Of a DNA stretch of 35,522 nt, positions 1 to 7,815 are shown piece by piece (position 1 is the first letter of the stretch; each line of letters begins with the position of its first letter). A program made the translations under genes and the position numbers. The DNA is from Halorhabdus amylolytica (lineage in GTDB: Archaea > Halobacteriota > Halobacteria > Halobacteriales > Haloarculaceae). The notes beneath the pieces were generated by a model. The model searched no databases. It saw only the letters and a list, made by a program, of their open reading frames with translations, and was not told the origin of the DNA. The stretch lies in contig NZ_SPQG01000021.1 of NCBI RefSeq assembly GCF_004944975.1, positions 1 to 35,522 of the forward strand. The letters are read 5' to 3'.

Positions 1-32
1 TCGAACGCGCGATCGAGGGGGCAGACCGCTGA
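1..32 (+). CDS. Possible 3' end of an upstream gene (partial)
   Basis: Reading from base 3 the frame gives ERAIEGADR followed by a TGA at 30-32. The acidic residues and GC-ending codons are typical of coding sequence in this genome, but only nine codons are visible. The frame is inferred; the product cannot be named. Confidence 0.3.
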   Translation, partial: ERAIEGADR

Positions 33-158
33 ACGCTGGCGTCTAAACAAGGCCCTTTGTCTGTATTGAGCGATTCGCGAAATCAGAAGAGGGGTACGCC
101 AACCGTTCTATGACACCCTGGTACGACACTGACAGCGCCGTCTGTTTCCCCAGTCAAG

Positions 159-1346
159 CTAGTTTGTCGTCGTGATCTCGAGGACGTCACGGTGATCGAG
201 TTCCGTCCCCGCGCCGACCTGGCGTTCCGAGCGGACGTCGTGGGCGTGGAGAAAGCCCTCGCCGATGTCCGTATGCAGGAAGTACGCGAAGTCCTCGGCC
301 GTCGAGCCGTCGGGGAGGACGAAACAGTCCTGCAGGAACGTCCCGTCGTCCTTTGGGGCTCCAGAGCCGGGGAAGACGGCGATCGCACCCAGCACGTCGA
401 ACAGCGCCGTTTCGATGACGTTCTGGACGCCCGTCCCGCCGTATGCTCCAATGAACTCGCGGATCTCTTCGAGCCCAGCGGCCTTTTCCGCAGGGAGATC
501 AGCCGTCACCTCGAAATCTTCATCGCCGGGACGATAGTCGAGGACGCCCTGTTCGTCGCCGTTCTTCAGCGCTTTCTCGGCGTGGGCCGAAACGGGAACG
601 AACGTCAGGTGGTCGTAGTCGGGATCCGATGTCACCGCTTCCCAGTTGTCCTGTGCGGCCTCGGTGTCCATCTTGTTCGCCGCGATGACCATCGGCTTGG
701 TCCGCATCCTGATCTCGCGGGCCAGGGCTTCACGGTCTGTCTCGTCCCACGTTTCGGGATCGAGTTCGAGTCCCTCGCCGAGAATGACTTGCTTGATCTC
801 GTCGTCGCCGATGCCAAAGGCCGAGAGCTGTTCGGCCAGATCGACTTCGATATCGCCGTCGTCCCCGTTGTAGCCCGATCGGTATCGCTCGATGCCCTTC
901 TCGAAGATGTCGAGGTACCATTCGTCGAGTTCGTTCTCCAGGAAGTCGATATCCTCGCGTGGGTCGTGATCCGTCGTCGGCTCCCCTTCTAGATCCGTCT
1001 CGCCAGTGAAATCGACGACGTGGACGAGCACGTCCGCCTCGTTCAGATCCGAGAGGAATTGATTGCCGAGTCCCTTGCCCTCGTGAGCGCCGGGGACGAG
1101 CCCGGCAACGTCGACCAGTTTGGTCGGCACGAAGCGGACGCCGTCGGCACAGTACCCGTGGTTCGGGGTGCAGGTGTGGTCGAACTCGGGGGCCGCACAC
1201 TCGACGCGGACGTAGGCTTCGCCGACTGAGGGGTCGATCGTCGTGAACGGATAGGCCCCTTCAGGCACGTCGTTCATCGTCGCTGCGTTGAAGAACGTGG
1301 ACTTCCCGACGGAGGGCTTGCCCACGAGTCCGATCGTATAGCTCAT
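159..1346 (-). CDS. ychF: YchF/OLA1-family (Obg-related) P-loop NTPase
   Basis: A 395-residue member of the YchF family, cytosolic ribosome-associated P-loop NTPases of the Obg group. The G1 loop GKPSVGKS is at residues 9-16, the G3 region DVAGL at 79-83 followed by the family signature VPGAHEGKGLGN, and G4 is NKMD at 224-227. The C-terminal part (from about 300) holds the TGS-like domain ending in the HDVRSERQVGAGTEL segment. G4 reads NKxD, the GTP-type motif, whereas bacterial YchF and human OLA1 have NxxE and prefer ATP; GTP use is inferred. On the minus strand a CTAAAAC box (1371-1377, read as GTTTTAG) lies about 28 nt before the ATG, so the mRNA is probably leaderless. It is separated from the pilC-like gene by a palindromic element and is likely transcribed alone. 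Confidence 0.95.
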   Translation of the reverse strand: MSYTIGLVGKPSVGKSTFFNAATMNDVPEGAYPFTTIDPSVGEAYVRVECAAPEFDHTCTPNHGYCADGVRFVPTKLVDVAGLVPGAHEGKGLGNQFLSDLNEADVLVHVVDFTGETDLEGEPTTDHDPREDIDFLENELDEWYLDIFEKGIERYRSGYNGDDGDIEVDLAEQLSAFGIGDDEIKQVILGEGLELDPETWDETDREALAREIRMRTKPMVIAANKMDTEAAQDNWEAVTSDPDYDHLTFVPVSAHAEKALKNGDEQGVLDYRPGDEDFEVTADLPAEKAAGLEEIREFIGAYGGTGVQNVIETALFDVLGAIAVFPGSGAPKDDGTFLQDCFVLPDGSTAEDFAYFLHTDIGEGFLHAHDVRSERQVGAGTELDHRDVLEITTTN

Positions 1347-1370
1347 TGTCGACTAGCGGTCAACAGTCGG

Positions 1371-1377
1371 CTAAAAC
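1371..1377 (-). promoter_or_regulatory. TATA-like box of ychF
   Basis: GTTTTAG on the minus strand, centred about 28 nt before the ychF ATG. This spacing is the usual one for leaderless haloarchaeal genes. Confidence 0.55.
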
Positions 1378-1419
1378 GTTCCCAATCGAATCGCCAACGG
1401 GTGTACGTCCCACACTCTG

Positions 1420-1501
1420 ATACGGACTGCTGTAAGTCATTTCGGTATCGACCGCCCGCACTCGGGCGATCGTACCGGTAAACAGTTACAGCAGTCCGTA
1501 T
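1420..1501. repeat. 82-bp imperfect palindrome with 16-bp perfect terminal inverted repeats
   Basis: ATACGGACTGCTGTAA at 1420-1435 is the exact reverse complement of 1486-1501. The 50-bp interior is also largely self-complementary (CGCCCG / CGGGCG around the centre, CGGTA / TACCG further out), so the whole element could fold as one long stem. It lies between the end of the pilC-like gene and the ychF promoter. It could be a small palindromic repeat (MITE-like) or a transcript-processing or termination structure. No clear target-site duplication is seen at its ends. Confidence 0.75.
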
Positions 1502-1621
1502 GAAACGTTGTCTTCGAGTCGAGGGTTCTGGATCCAGTCGCGATCTTGTTTCCGTGTGGATGGGAGCAAACGACCACCTCGACCGACCGAGAGGACACGC
1601 GAGGGGGCGAGGTGACCACGC

Positions 1622-4045
1622 TCAGGACGCCGTTTCGAGCGGTTGGACCGTCGCTTCGACCGAGACGGTGCCGCCGGAGGTGTATGGCCGATCGCGGTCT
1701 CCGTCGTCGACGGTGAGTTGCTCGTCGCCGTTGGGATCGAGGTACGGGACGGCGACGAGGGTGATCCGGTCCGTTATCGCCCGATCCAGCTCGATCCTGA
1801 CTTCGTCGTATTGCCCCGGCGGAAGGTACGCCGAGTGACCGACGACCGGTCCATCCGCCGAGCCCTCGTGGATCACGACGAATCCACCTTCGGACGTCGA
1901 GACCGAATCGACCGTGACCGTGCGTTCGAGGACACCCTGGTCCCCGAAGGACAGGGAGGCGACCGGCGAGGCGACGAGCACGATCGCGAGATAGGCGATC
2001 GTCAGCAGGATCGCGGCGTGTTTCGCGCCGTCACGGAGGGTTCCCTCGCCGAGTTGTCCCGCGACGAACCCCGAGAGCGCACCCTGGATGAGCGCCGCGT
2101 GTAAGAAGATCAGCGTGTAGGCGGGTTTGTTGACCGATCCCAGACGGGCGAATGCGGAGACATCGACGCCCAATCGGTTTGATTCCGGCACCGGCACGTC
2201 GTCGGGGAGACTCGGGACGAGCACTTCCTCGACGGCGAAGATGATGACCAGGAACACGAGAAAGGAGACGTAGATGACGACCAGATAGGTGAACATCTGC
2301 TGGCGGCGTTCCCGGCGCATCCGGAGGTCCGAGCGGGCCTGCCTGGCGGCGATCCGCAACACTGGCCCCAGTTGTCCACTGGCTCGCATCGCGTTGGTCA
2401 ACAGCGTGACTACCCGGGCGATCGCTATCGTGTGGATCCGGCGGCCGAACCGCCGGAGTGCGTCCGTCGCGTTGGCTCCCAAGGAGATGTCAGTCCAGAT
2501 ACGGTCGACCTCGTCGGTCAGCACGCCGAGATCGGTGTCCCGGACGCGATCGAGGCTCTCGACGAAAGACATCCCCGCCTCGTTGAGGCTGGCGAGCCGT
2601 TCTAAGAGTTCGGGCGTGGCGGCCTCGATGCGATCGATGTGGCGGGTGTGCATTTCTCGGATGATCGCGTAAGTCCCGACGAGGAAAATCGTCACCTGGA
2701 CGATCACGTCGTCCGCGAGCCGGAGGTTGAACCCGTACTCGGTGACAGTCGCCGGCCCGCGCAGGGCGACCCACGCCAGCGCGATCGGGACCGTGAGATA
2801 GAAGATCCGCGTCGGGTTCCAGAGGACCGTCTGGACGGGACGGGTTGCGATGCGTTTGATCCGCTCGAGGCGATCGTAGAGTCGGAGTTGAGCGTGCCCG
2901 GTCACGGACCGCGCGGAGACCCCACCGTCAGTGCTGGCGGTCGGCGTTTCGGGCGCGGTGGTACTCCGGTCGTCCCCACGTTCGAGGGCGGTCAGGCCGC
3001 TTTCACGTGCGATCCCGAGTTCCGCGAGTTTCCCGTCCAGATAGACGACGAACAGGGCGTTTGCGAGGGGGACGATCAGGTACGCCAGCATCTGGAGGAT
3101 CGGGAGCGTGTCGGTGATCGTCAACCCGAAGACGAGCAGGATGGTGAACAGGAAGAGTATACCTGCGACCAGCACGGTGACGTAGGCCTCTGCGATCGTG
3201 GCGAGCAACTCCAGGACTTCGGCCTGGCGTTGCTCGGCCTCCTCCTGGAAGCGCTCGTACTGGTCTTCGAGGAAAGCGGGGATCCGCTGGCCACTGGCGA
3301 GCACGCTCGCCAGGTTCTCGCCGAACGTCCGAAAGGAGTCACTCGGCGAGCGGTAGGCCATCCGCCGGACGGCCGAGAGCATGTCCCGTCCGAACAGGTC
3401 CATCTCCCGGACGGCGACCCCGATCTCGTCGGCTGTGTCTCCGTAGATATCCTGGTTGCGACCGAGTGCTCGCATCACCTCGGGGAAGGCCAGTCCGCCG
3501 CGGGCCAGTGCGTAGGTGAACGCGACCGTTCGGGGGAGTGCTTCGTTGATCCCGCGCCGACGTACCTCGGCGTGGCTGGCCGGGAGTTGCCAGCGGGCGA
3601 CGTAGGTAAGGCCCGCCGCGGTGAGACCTACCACCACGCCGCCGACCGTCAAAAAGAAGGTCAGCTGTCCGGGTGCGAGGAGGATTTCGAAGTCCCGCCG
3701 ACCGAGGACGTCCCCCATGACCGAGGGAAGGTCGGCGAGCAGAGCCAGAACGGTCGGCAACGCTAGTAACGCGCCGCCGAGGGCGTAAACCCCGACGACC
3801 CCGCCGATCAGCGCCGCAAGCGCCGTATAGAGGTACGTCTTGGCGGCGTAGACGCGATAGGTCGTCCCTACGTAGGCCGCCTCCAGGCGACGCTGTCTCG
3901 CAGGCGAGGGTTCGACGTACCGGCTGAAGTATCGCCGGGAAATCCGAGTGAACAATCGATCCAGACGCGGACTGAGACGCGTCAGTACGACTGTCGCGGC
4001 GACGGCGAGTGCAACGATCAGCGGTCCCAGCCCTGCGGGGTTCAT
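1622..4045 (-). CDS. pilC: Type IV pilus/secretion membrane platform protein (T2SF family) with C-terminal surface-type domain
   Basis: An 807-residue membrane protein of the archaeal PilC/TadC type, the inner-membrane platform that works with a PilB-type ATPase. N-terminal membrane segments are followed by two T2SF-like halves: roughly 165-335 (RRGINEALPRTVAF onward, ending in hydrophobic helices) and 465-620 (ATPELLERLASLNEAGMSF onward). Further helices run to about residue 695. Residues 708-807 form a non-membrane domain (VTVDSV, GGFVVIH, LDPNGD, PYTSGGTVSVE) resembling DUF7282 modules that occur in haloarchaeal cell-surface proteins; that assignment is from memory. Its start is one base from the stop of the upstream ATPase gene, so the two form one transcript. 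The ATG at 4045 is supported by this tight spacing. Substrate pilins are not visible nearby. Confidence 0.88.
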   Translation of the reverse strand: MNPAGLGPLIVALAVAATVVLTRLSPRLDRLFTRISRRYFSRYVEPSPARQRRLEAAYVGTTYRVYAAKTYLYTALAALIGGVVGVYALGGALLALPTVLALLADLPSVMGDVLGRRDFEILLAPGQLTFFLTVGGVVVGLTAAGLTYVARWQLPASHAEVRRRGINEALPRTVAFTYALARGGLAFPEVMRALGRNQDIYGDTADEIGVAVREMDLFGRDMLSAVRRMAYRSPSDSFRTFGENLASVLASGQRIPAFLEDQYERFQEEAEQRQAEVLELLATIAEAYVTVLVAGILFLFTILLVFGLTITDTLPILQMLAYLIVPLANALFVVYLDGKLAELGIARESGLTALERGDDRSTTAPETPTASTDGGVSARSVTGHAQLRLYDRLERIKRIATRPVQTVLWNPTRIFYLTVPIALAWVALRGPATVTEYGFNLRLADDVIVQVTIFLVGTYAIIREMHTRHIDRIEAATPELLERLASLNEAGMSFVESLDRVRDTDLGVLTDEVDRIWTDISLGANATDALRRFGRRIHTIAIARVVTLLTNAMRASGQLGPVLRIAARQARSDLRMRRERRQQMFTYLVVIYVSFLVFLVIIFAVEEVLVPSLPDDVPVPESNRLGVDVSAFARLGSVNKPAYTLIFLHAALIQGALSGFVAGQLGEGTLRDGAKHAAILLTIAYLAIVLVASPVASLSFGDQGVLERTVTVDSVSTSEGGFVVIHEGSADGPVVGHSAYLPPGQYDEVRIELDRAITDRITLVAVPYLDPNGDEQLTVDDGDRDRPYTSGGTVSVEATVQPLETAS

Positions 4046-4046
4046 A

Positions 4047-5696
4047 TCAGGCGACGCTCACCTCGGCATCAAGTAACTCGAGGGCGGCTTCCTTATCGGC
4101 GTAGTACCTGTTGACGTGGGCGGTGAACCGGCGATAGTCCGTGACACCTTCCTCTCTGAGAGCGGTGAGGAACCGCTGGCGGTCACGGAGTTCCGAGAGC
4201 AGTTGTGCCTGGCTCCAGCCCCGTTCGTCACGGATCTCCTCGAGCAACGAGGACCCGTGTTCGGCGAAGGCGTCCCCGGTGGGGTTCCACTCGTAGACAT
4301 TGGCGTAGTCGAGTTCGCCAGTCCGCTGGTCGATCCCTTCGATCTCCGCCAGCACTTTCGCGCGCCGGACGCGCTCGTCGCCTCGGCGGGCCAGGACCTG
4401 GACCGCGAGCACGTCGAGACTTTGGACCATCTGGCGCGGGACGTTGATGGGTTCGTTCTCTAAGCGATTGATGACCGTCTGGACGGAGTCGGCGTGCATC
4501 GTCGAGAAGGTCGTGTGGCCGGTGTTCATCGCCTGAAAGAGCGTGATCGCCTCCTGGCCGCGCACCTCGCCGACGACGATGTACTCCGGGCGGTGACGCA
4601 GCGCCGACCGCAGCAGGTCGTACATCGTGATGTCGTCCTCGTCGAAGCGTTCGCGGGTGACACTCGAGAGCCAGTTGTCGTGATACAGCGACAGCTCGCG
4701 GGTGTCCTCGATAGTGAGAACCTTCGCCCGCGGCGGGATGAACATCGACACGGCGTTCATCGAGGTCGTCTTCCCGGCCGCCGTCCCGCCGGCAAACAGC
4801 AGTGACTTGTTGTGCTCGATCGCCAGCCAGAGGTACGCGAGCATCTCCAGGCTGAAGGTGCCGTACTCCAGGAGGTCGATCGGCGTGAAGGGATCCTCGG
4901 CATACTTCCGGATGGTGAACGCCGAGCCGTGTGGGGTCACTTCCGTTCCCAGTGCGAGTTCGATCCGCGAACCGTCGGGAAGCGTCGTCGAGACCATCGG
5001 GTCAGCGACGCTGATGTGCCGACCCGAGCGCTGGGCCAGCTGGATCACCGCGTCTTCGAGTTCCTCGGCGGAGAAGGAGACGTTCGTCTCGATGTCGGTA
5101 TAGCGATCGTGGTAGGCAAAGATCGGCAGGCCGGTCCCGTCACAGGAGATGTCCTCGATCGCGGGGTCGTGCATCAGCGGATCGATCTTGCCATAGCCCT
5201 GGAACTCCCGATAGAGGTAGTAGAACAGCCGGTGAACCGTCTCGGGACCGACGTCGACGCCGTACTCTTCTAAACGTGCCCGTAGTTCCGCGAGGATGGC
5301 GGTCTCGGGGTCCTCGTCGATGTCGTCGCGGTACAGCAGCGGTCCACGGACATCCTCGAAGAGGCGTTCGAGCAGGTCCCGCTGGAACGTATCGAGGTCC
5401 GGTTCGGCGACGTAGTAGTGGTGTTCGTCCTGCTCGGGGTCGTGATTGATCGACGCGAAGGCGTACGGCGCGTTCAGCCAGTAGCGTTCGATCTCTTCCA
5501 TCTCCGGGCGTCCATCGAAGGACACAAGGCGACCGTGTCGCGCCGGATCGTAGCGATCCAGTGGCACCCGCGACCCGGCGAGTACCCGAGTGATCCTGCC
5601 GAGCCAGTCTCGCACACCGGTCAGCCGGCCGGTCCCGTCCGAACGCTTCGCTCCCGACGACTCCTCCTCCGCGACGGTCTCGGTGGTGTCTGCCAT
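4047..5696 (-). CDS. pilB: Type II/IV secretion system ATPase (PilB/VirB11 family)
   Basis: A 549-residue hexameric-type secretion ATPase. The Walker A loop GGTAAGKTT is at 303-311, an Asp-box-like VLTIEDTREL at 326-335, the Walker B region YIVVGEVRGQEA at 372-383 and a His-box TGHTTFSTMHA at 392-402. The N-terminal 270 residues are the archaeal N-terminal domain that contacts the membrane platform. It should power assembly of an archaeal type IV pilus together with the following gene, which begins one base after its stop. Upstream, a TTTAAG-like box (5761-5767, minus) is about 67 nt from the ATG, and GGTGA (5703-5707) lies six bases before it, so this gene probably has a leader and a Shine-Dalgarno site, unlike most of its neighbours. 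Which haloarchaeal PilB paralogue it is cannot be decided. Confidence 0.92.
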   Translation of the reverse strand: MADTTETVAEEESSGAKRSDGTGRLTGVRDWLGRITRVLAGSRVPLDRYDPARHGRLVSFDGRPEMEEIERYWLNAPYAFASINHDPEQDEHHYYVAEPDLDTFQRDLLERLFEDVRGPLLYRDDIDEDPETAILAELRARLEEYGVDVGPETVHRLFYYLYREFQGYGKIDPLMHDPAIEDISCDGTGLPIFAYHDRYTDIETNVSFSAEELEDAVIQLAQRSGRHISVADPMVSTTLPDGSRIELALGTEVTPHGSAFTIRKYAEDPFTPIDLLEYGTFSLEMLAYLWLAIEHNKSLLFAGGTAAGKTTSMNAVSMFIPPRAKVLTIEDTRELSLYHDNWLSSVTRERFDEDDITMYDLLRSALRHRPEYIVVGEVRGQEAITLFQAMNTGHTTFSTMHADSVQTVINRLENEPINVPRQMVQSLDVLAVQVLARRGDERVRRAKVLAEIEGIDQRTGELDYANVYEWNPTGDAFAEHGSSLLEEIRDERGWSQAQLLSELRDRQRFLTALREEGVTDYRRFTAHVNRYYADKEAALELLDAEVSVA

Positions 5697-5702
5697 CCTG
5701 AA

Positions 5703-5707
5703 TCACC
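5703..5707 (-). promoter_or_regulatory. Shine-Dalgarno-like site of the pilB-like gene
   Basis: GGTGA on the minus strand, six bases before the ATG at 5696. Together with a TATA-like box about 67 nt upstream it supports a leadered mRNA. Confidence 0.45.
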
Positions 5708-5959
5708 CGGGACACGACCGGTCCGTGTCTGTTTCGTGTTGCGGATTGCGAGTCCAGGCACTTAAATTCGAACGGCCGATAATCACCGACGAGAACGCTA
5801 TCGAAACAGTGGGCGAATCGTCGTCGACCGGTCGCAAAATCGGGATTCCAGTCGGTGGCCGGACACTTCGCAGGGTGACGGAAGAGACTCATTGCTGGCG
5901 GCCGTTCCCTCCGTCGCCGTCACCTTCATGCCAATAGAACACATACCATCGATCACCGG

Positions 5960-6382
5960 ATGAAGCGCGAACACTTCAGCCTGAATGCCATTCCGGATCC
6001 GACCGCTACTGGCCAGCCACCGACCATCGAGATTACCTACGACGGGCCGACCGAGTCGCTTCACGATCGTCTTTCGACGCCCGGGGGCGATCGTCGGGGC
6101 GCCGAGGACGTGGATGTCGCCTACCGGTTGCGCGACGAACAGCGGGGAGTACTGGGGATCTCCGACCGCTTCACAGGTGCGTTCGTCTGTGAGATGGACG
6201 CCGACGCCGAGGTCGTCACCGACATCGTCTCGGCGGCCGAGAACGACGACGGTCGGTACTGCATCGAGATCGGGGGCGGGAAAGACATCTGGTCGGTCGA
6301 GAAGCGGACGTTACTGGTCTACGACGGCGACGGCCGCCTCCTGCGGACCTGCAGTCTCATCCCCGGTAGCGTCGAGCTGTGA
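5960..6382 (+). CDS. Small conserved haloarchaeal protein (DUF5793-like)
   Basis: A 140-residue acidic soluble protein, with no signal peptide and no membrane segment. The start MKREHFSL, the central GVLGISDRFTGAFVCE and the ending LLVYDGDGRLLRTCSLIPGSVEL match my recollection of the haloarchaeal family DUF5793, whose function is unknown. Two beta-rich halves with conserved DGRY and EKRTLLVYD are visible. It is divergent from the pilB-like gene, with a 263-bp shared intergenic region, and is followed by the sucCD unit after 204 bp with its own promoter, so it is probably monocistronic. No function is proposed. Confidence 0.8.
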   Translation: MKREHFSLNAIPDPTATGQPPTIEITYDGPTESLHDRLSTPGGDRRGAEDVDVAYRLRDEQRGVLGISDRFTGAFVCEMDADAEVVTDIVSAAENDDGRYCIEIGGGKDIWSVEKRTLLVYDGDGRLLRTCSLIPGSVEL

Positions 6383-6433
6383 CCTGCTTCCTCGTCGCTT
6401 CGGAACCGACGTCCTGGTCAGCGACCAGCCGGT

Positions 6434-6473
6434 TTTCTCGTTGCGATCACCGTCTTTCTCGTTGCGATCACCG
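6434..6473 (+). repeat. Two tandem copies of a 19-bp unit (period 21)
   Basis: TTTCTCGTTGCGATCACCG occurs at 6434-6452 and again at 6455-6473. It lies between the stop of the DUF5793-like gene and the sucC promoter. The T-rich starts could aid termination of the upstream gene. Confidence 0.6.
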
Positions 6474-6553
6474 GTCTTCCCAGTCACTGCCGTCCCGACT
6501 CCCTCAACCGGCAGGATCGGCCGGAAGTTTGGGAAACGGTAGCGAAAAGCGGG

Positions 6554-6560
6554 ATTTAAT
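6554..6560 (+). promoter_or_regulatory. TATA-like box of sucC
   Basis: ATTTAAT, preceded by a purine-rich BRE-like CGAAAAGCGGG, centred about 30 nt before the ATG at 6587. This implies an almost leaderless sucCD mRNA. Confidence 0.6.
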
Positions 6561-6586
6561 GCATCCCCGCCCCGCACGGTGGATAC

Positions 6587-7732
6587 ATGCGACTACACGA
6601 GTACCAGGCCAAACGCGTCTTCGCCGACGCCGGGATTCCGACCCCCAAGTCGGAACTGGCGTCGACTGTCGAGGAGGCCACTGAGGCGGCCGAGTCGATC
6701 GGCTATCCCGTCGCGATCAAAGCGCAGGTCCACGTCGGCGGGCGCGGGAAGGCTGGCGGGATCAAACTCGCCGACGACGCCGAGGAGGCTCGCGCGGCGG
6801 CCGGGGAGATCATCGGTATGAACCTGAAGGGATACGAGGTCGATCGGGTCCTCGTCGAGGCCGCTGTCGATTTCGTCAACGAACTGTACGTCGGCGTGAC
6901 GATGGACCGCGGCGCCGGCAAGCCCGTTGCCATGGTCTCGACGAAAGGCGGAGTCAACATCGAGGAGGTCGCAGCCGAGGACCCCGACGCTATCGCTCGG
7001 GAACACGTCGACCCCGCTTTCGGTCTCCATCCCTATCAGGCCCGCAAGGCCGTCTACGACGCGGGTGTCGACCGCGAGATCGCTGGCGACGTCGCGTCGA
7101 TCCTCTCGACGCTGTACGACCTCTGGGACGAGAAGGACGGCAGCGACGCCGAGATCAACCCCGTGATGATCACCGACGAGGGAGAGGTGATCGCCGCCGA
7201 CGCAGTCTTCAACGTCGACGACGACGCCCTGTTCCGCCAGTCCGAGATCGCCCAACTGCAGGGCGAGACAGGTGGTGACGACCTGGAGACGATGGCGGGC
7301 GAGTACGGCTTCGACTACGTCCGTCTGGACGGTAACGTCGGGGTCATCGGCAACGGCGCAGGCCTCGTGATGACGACCCTGGACATGGTCGATCACTACG
7401 GCGGGTCGCCCGCGAACTTCCTGGACATCGGCGGCGGCGCGAAGGCCGGCCGTGTCCGCAACGCCCTGGAGGTCGTCTTCGCCGACGACAACGTCGACAG
7501 CGTCGTGTTCAACATCTTCGGTGGGATCACTCGCGGCGACGAGGTCGCCCGCGGCATCAACGAGGCCTTAGCGGAGTTCGAGGAGATCCCTAACCCCGTG
7601 ACTGTCCGGCTGGCGGGCACCAACAGCGCGGAAGGCATGGAGATACTCAACACCGACCTCGTGACCGTCCAAGGAACCCTGGAGGAAGCGGTTCAGCGTG
7701 CCGTCGCCGACGCTCAGGAGGTAACAGCATGA
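6587..7732 (+). CDS. sucC: Succinate--CoA ligase (ADP-forming), beta subunit
   Basis: A 381-residue beta subunit of succinyl-CoA synthetase, which with SucD interconverts succinyl-CoA and succinate with NTP formation in the TCA cycle. The ATP-grasp start MRLHEYQAKRVFADAGIPTP, the nucleotide-binding KAQVHVGGRGKAGGIKLA, the metal-site region DAEINPVMI and the C-terminal GNGAGLVMTTLDM...NFLDIGGGA and FNIFGGITRGDEVA motifs are all present, and the length is normal. The last codons contain a strong Shine-Dalgarno sequence AGGAGGT (7716-7722), followed six bases later by an ATGA stop/start overlap. In this sequence that overlap opens a 28-codon frame rather than sucD itself. Confidence 0.97.
   Translation: MRLHEYQAKRVFADAGIPTPKSELASTVEEATEAAESIGYPVAIKAQVHVGGRGKAGGIKLADDAEEARAAAGEIIGMNLKGYEVDRVLVEAAVDFVNELYVGVTMDRGAGKPVAMVSTKGGVNIEEVAAEDPDAIAREHVDPAFGLHPYQARKAVYDAGVDREIAGDVASILSTLYDLWDEKDGSDAEINPVMITDEGEVIAADAVFNVDDDALFRQSEIAQLQGETGGDDLETMAGEYGFDYVRLDGNVGVIGNGAGLVMTTLDMVDHYGGSPANFLDIGGGAKAGRVRNALEVVFADDNVDSVVFNIFGGITRGDEVARGINEALAEFEEIPNPVTVRLAGTNSAEGMEILNTDLVTVQGTLEEAVQRAVADAQEVTA
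7716..7722 (+). promoter_or_regulatory. Strong Shine-Dalgarno site at the end of sucC
   Basis: AGGAGGT, six bases before the ATG at 7729. It lies inside sucC and serves the 28-codon frame. It presumably once served, or indirectly still serves, sucD. Confidence 0.65.
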
Positions 7733-7815
7733 GTTCTATCGCACGATTCGACACTCGCATCGCTCGGTCGACTGCGACTGATACCCTCATTCTCACCACG
7801 GGGTGGTTCGAATGA
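7729..7815 (+). CDS. 28-residue mini-ORF coupled between sucC and sucD
   Basis: ATG at 7729 overlaps the sucC stop (ATGA), the frame stays open for 28 codons ([10 protein letters not shown] ... TTGWFE), and its TGA at 7813-7815 overlaps the sucD ATG at 7812, again as ATGA. An AGGAGGT lies six bases upstream. The peptide is not recognised and is not notably acidic, unlike host proteins. It may be a real small protein, or only a translated linker that carries ribosomes from sucC to sucD after an 83-bp insertion. ATGAG occurs at both junctions (7729-7733 and 7812-7816). Confidence 0.5.
   Translation: MSSIARFDTRIARSTATDTLILTTGWFE

Noticed and set aside
1437-1619. 60-codon minus frame over the palindrome upstream of ychF
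   Set aside because: The frame runs through the inverted repeat and has unusual Cys/Ser/Thr-rich composition for this genome; no Shine-Dalgarno or well-placed TATA box was found.
2639-3766. 375-codon open frame on the plus strand inside the pilC-like gene
   Set aside because: Antisense to membrane-protein codons; highly charged and without family similarity.
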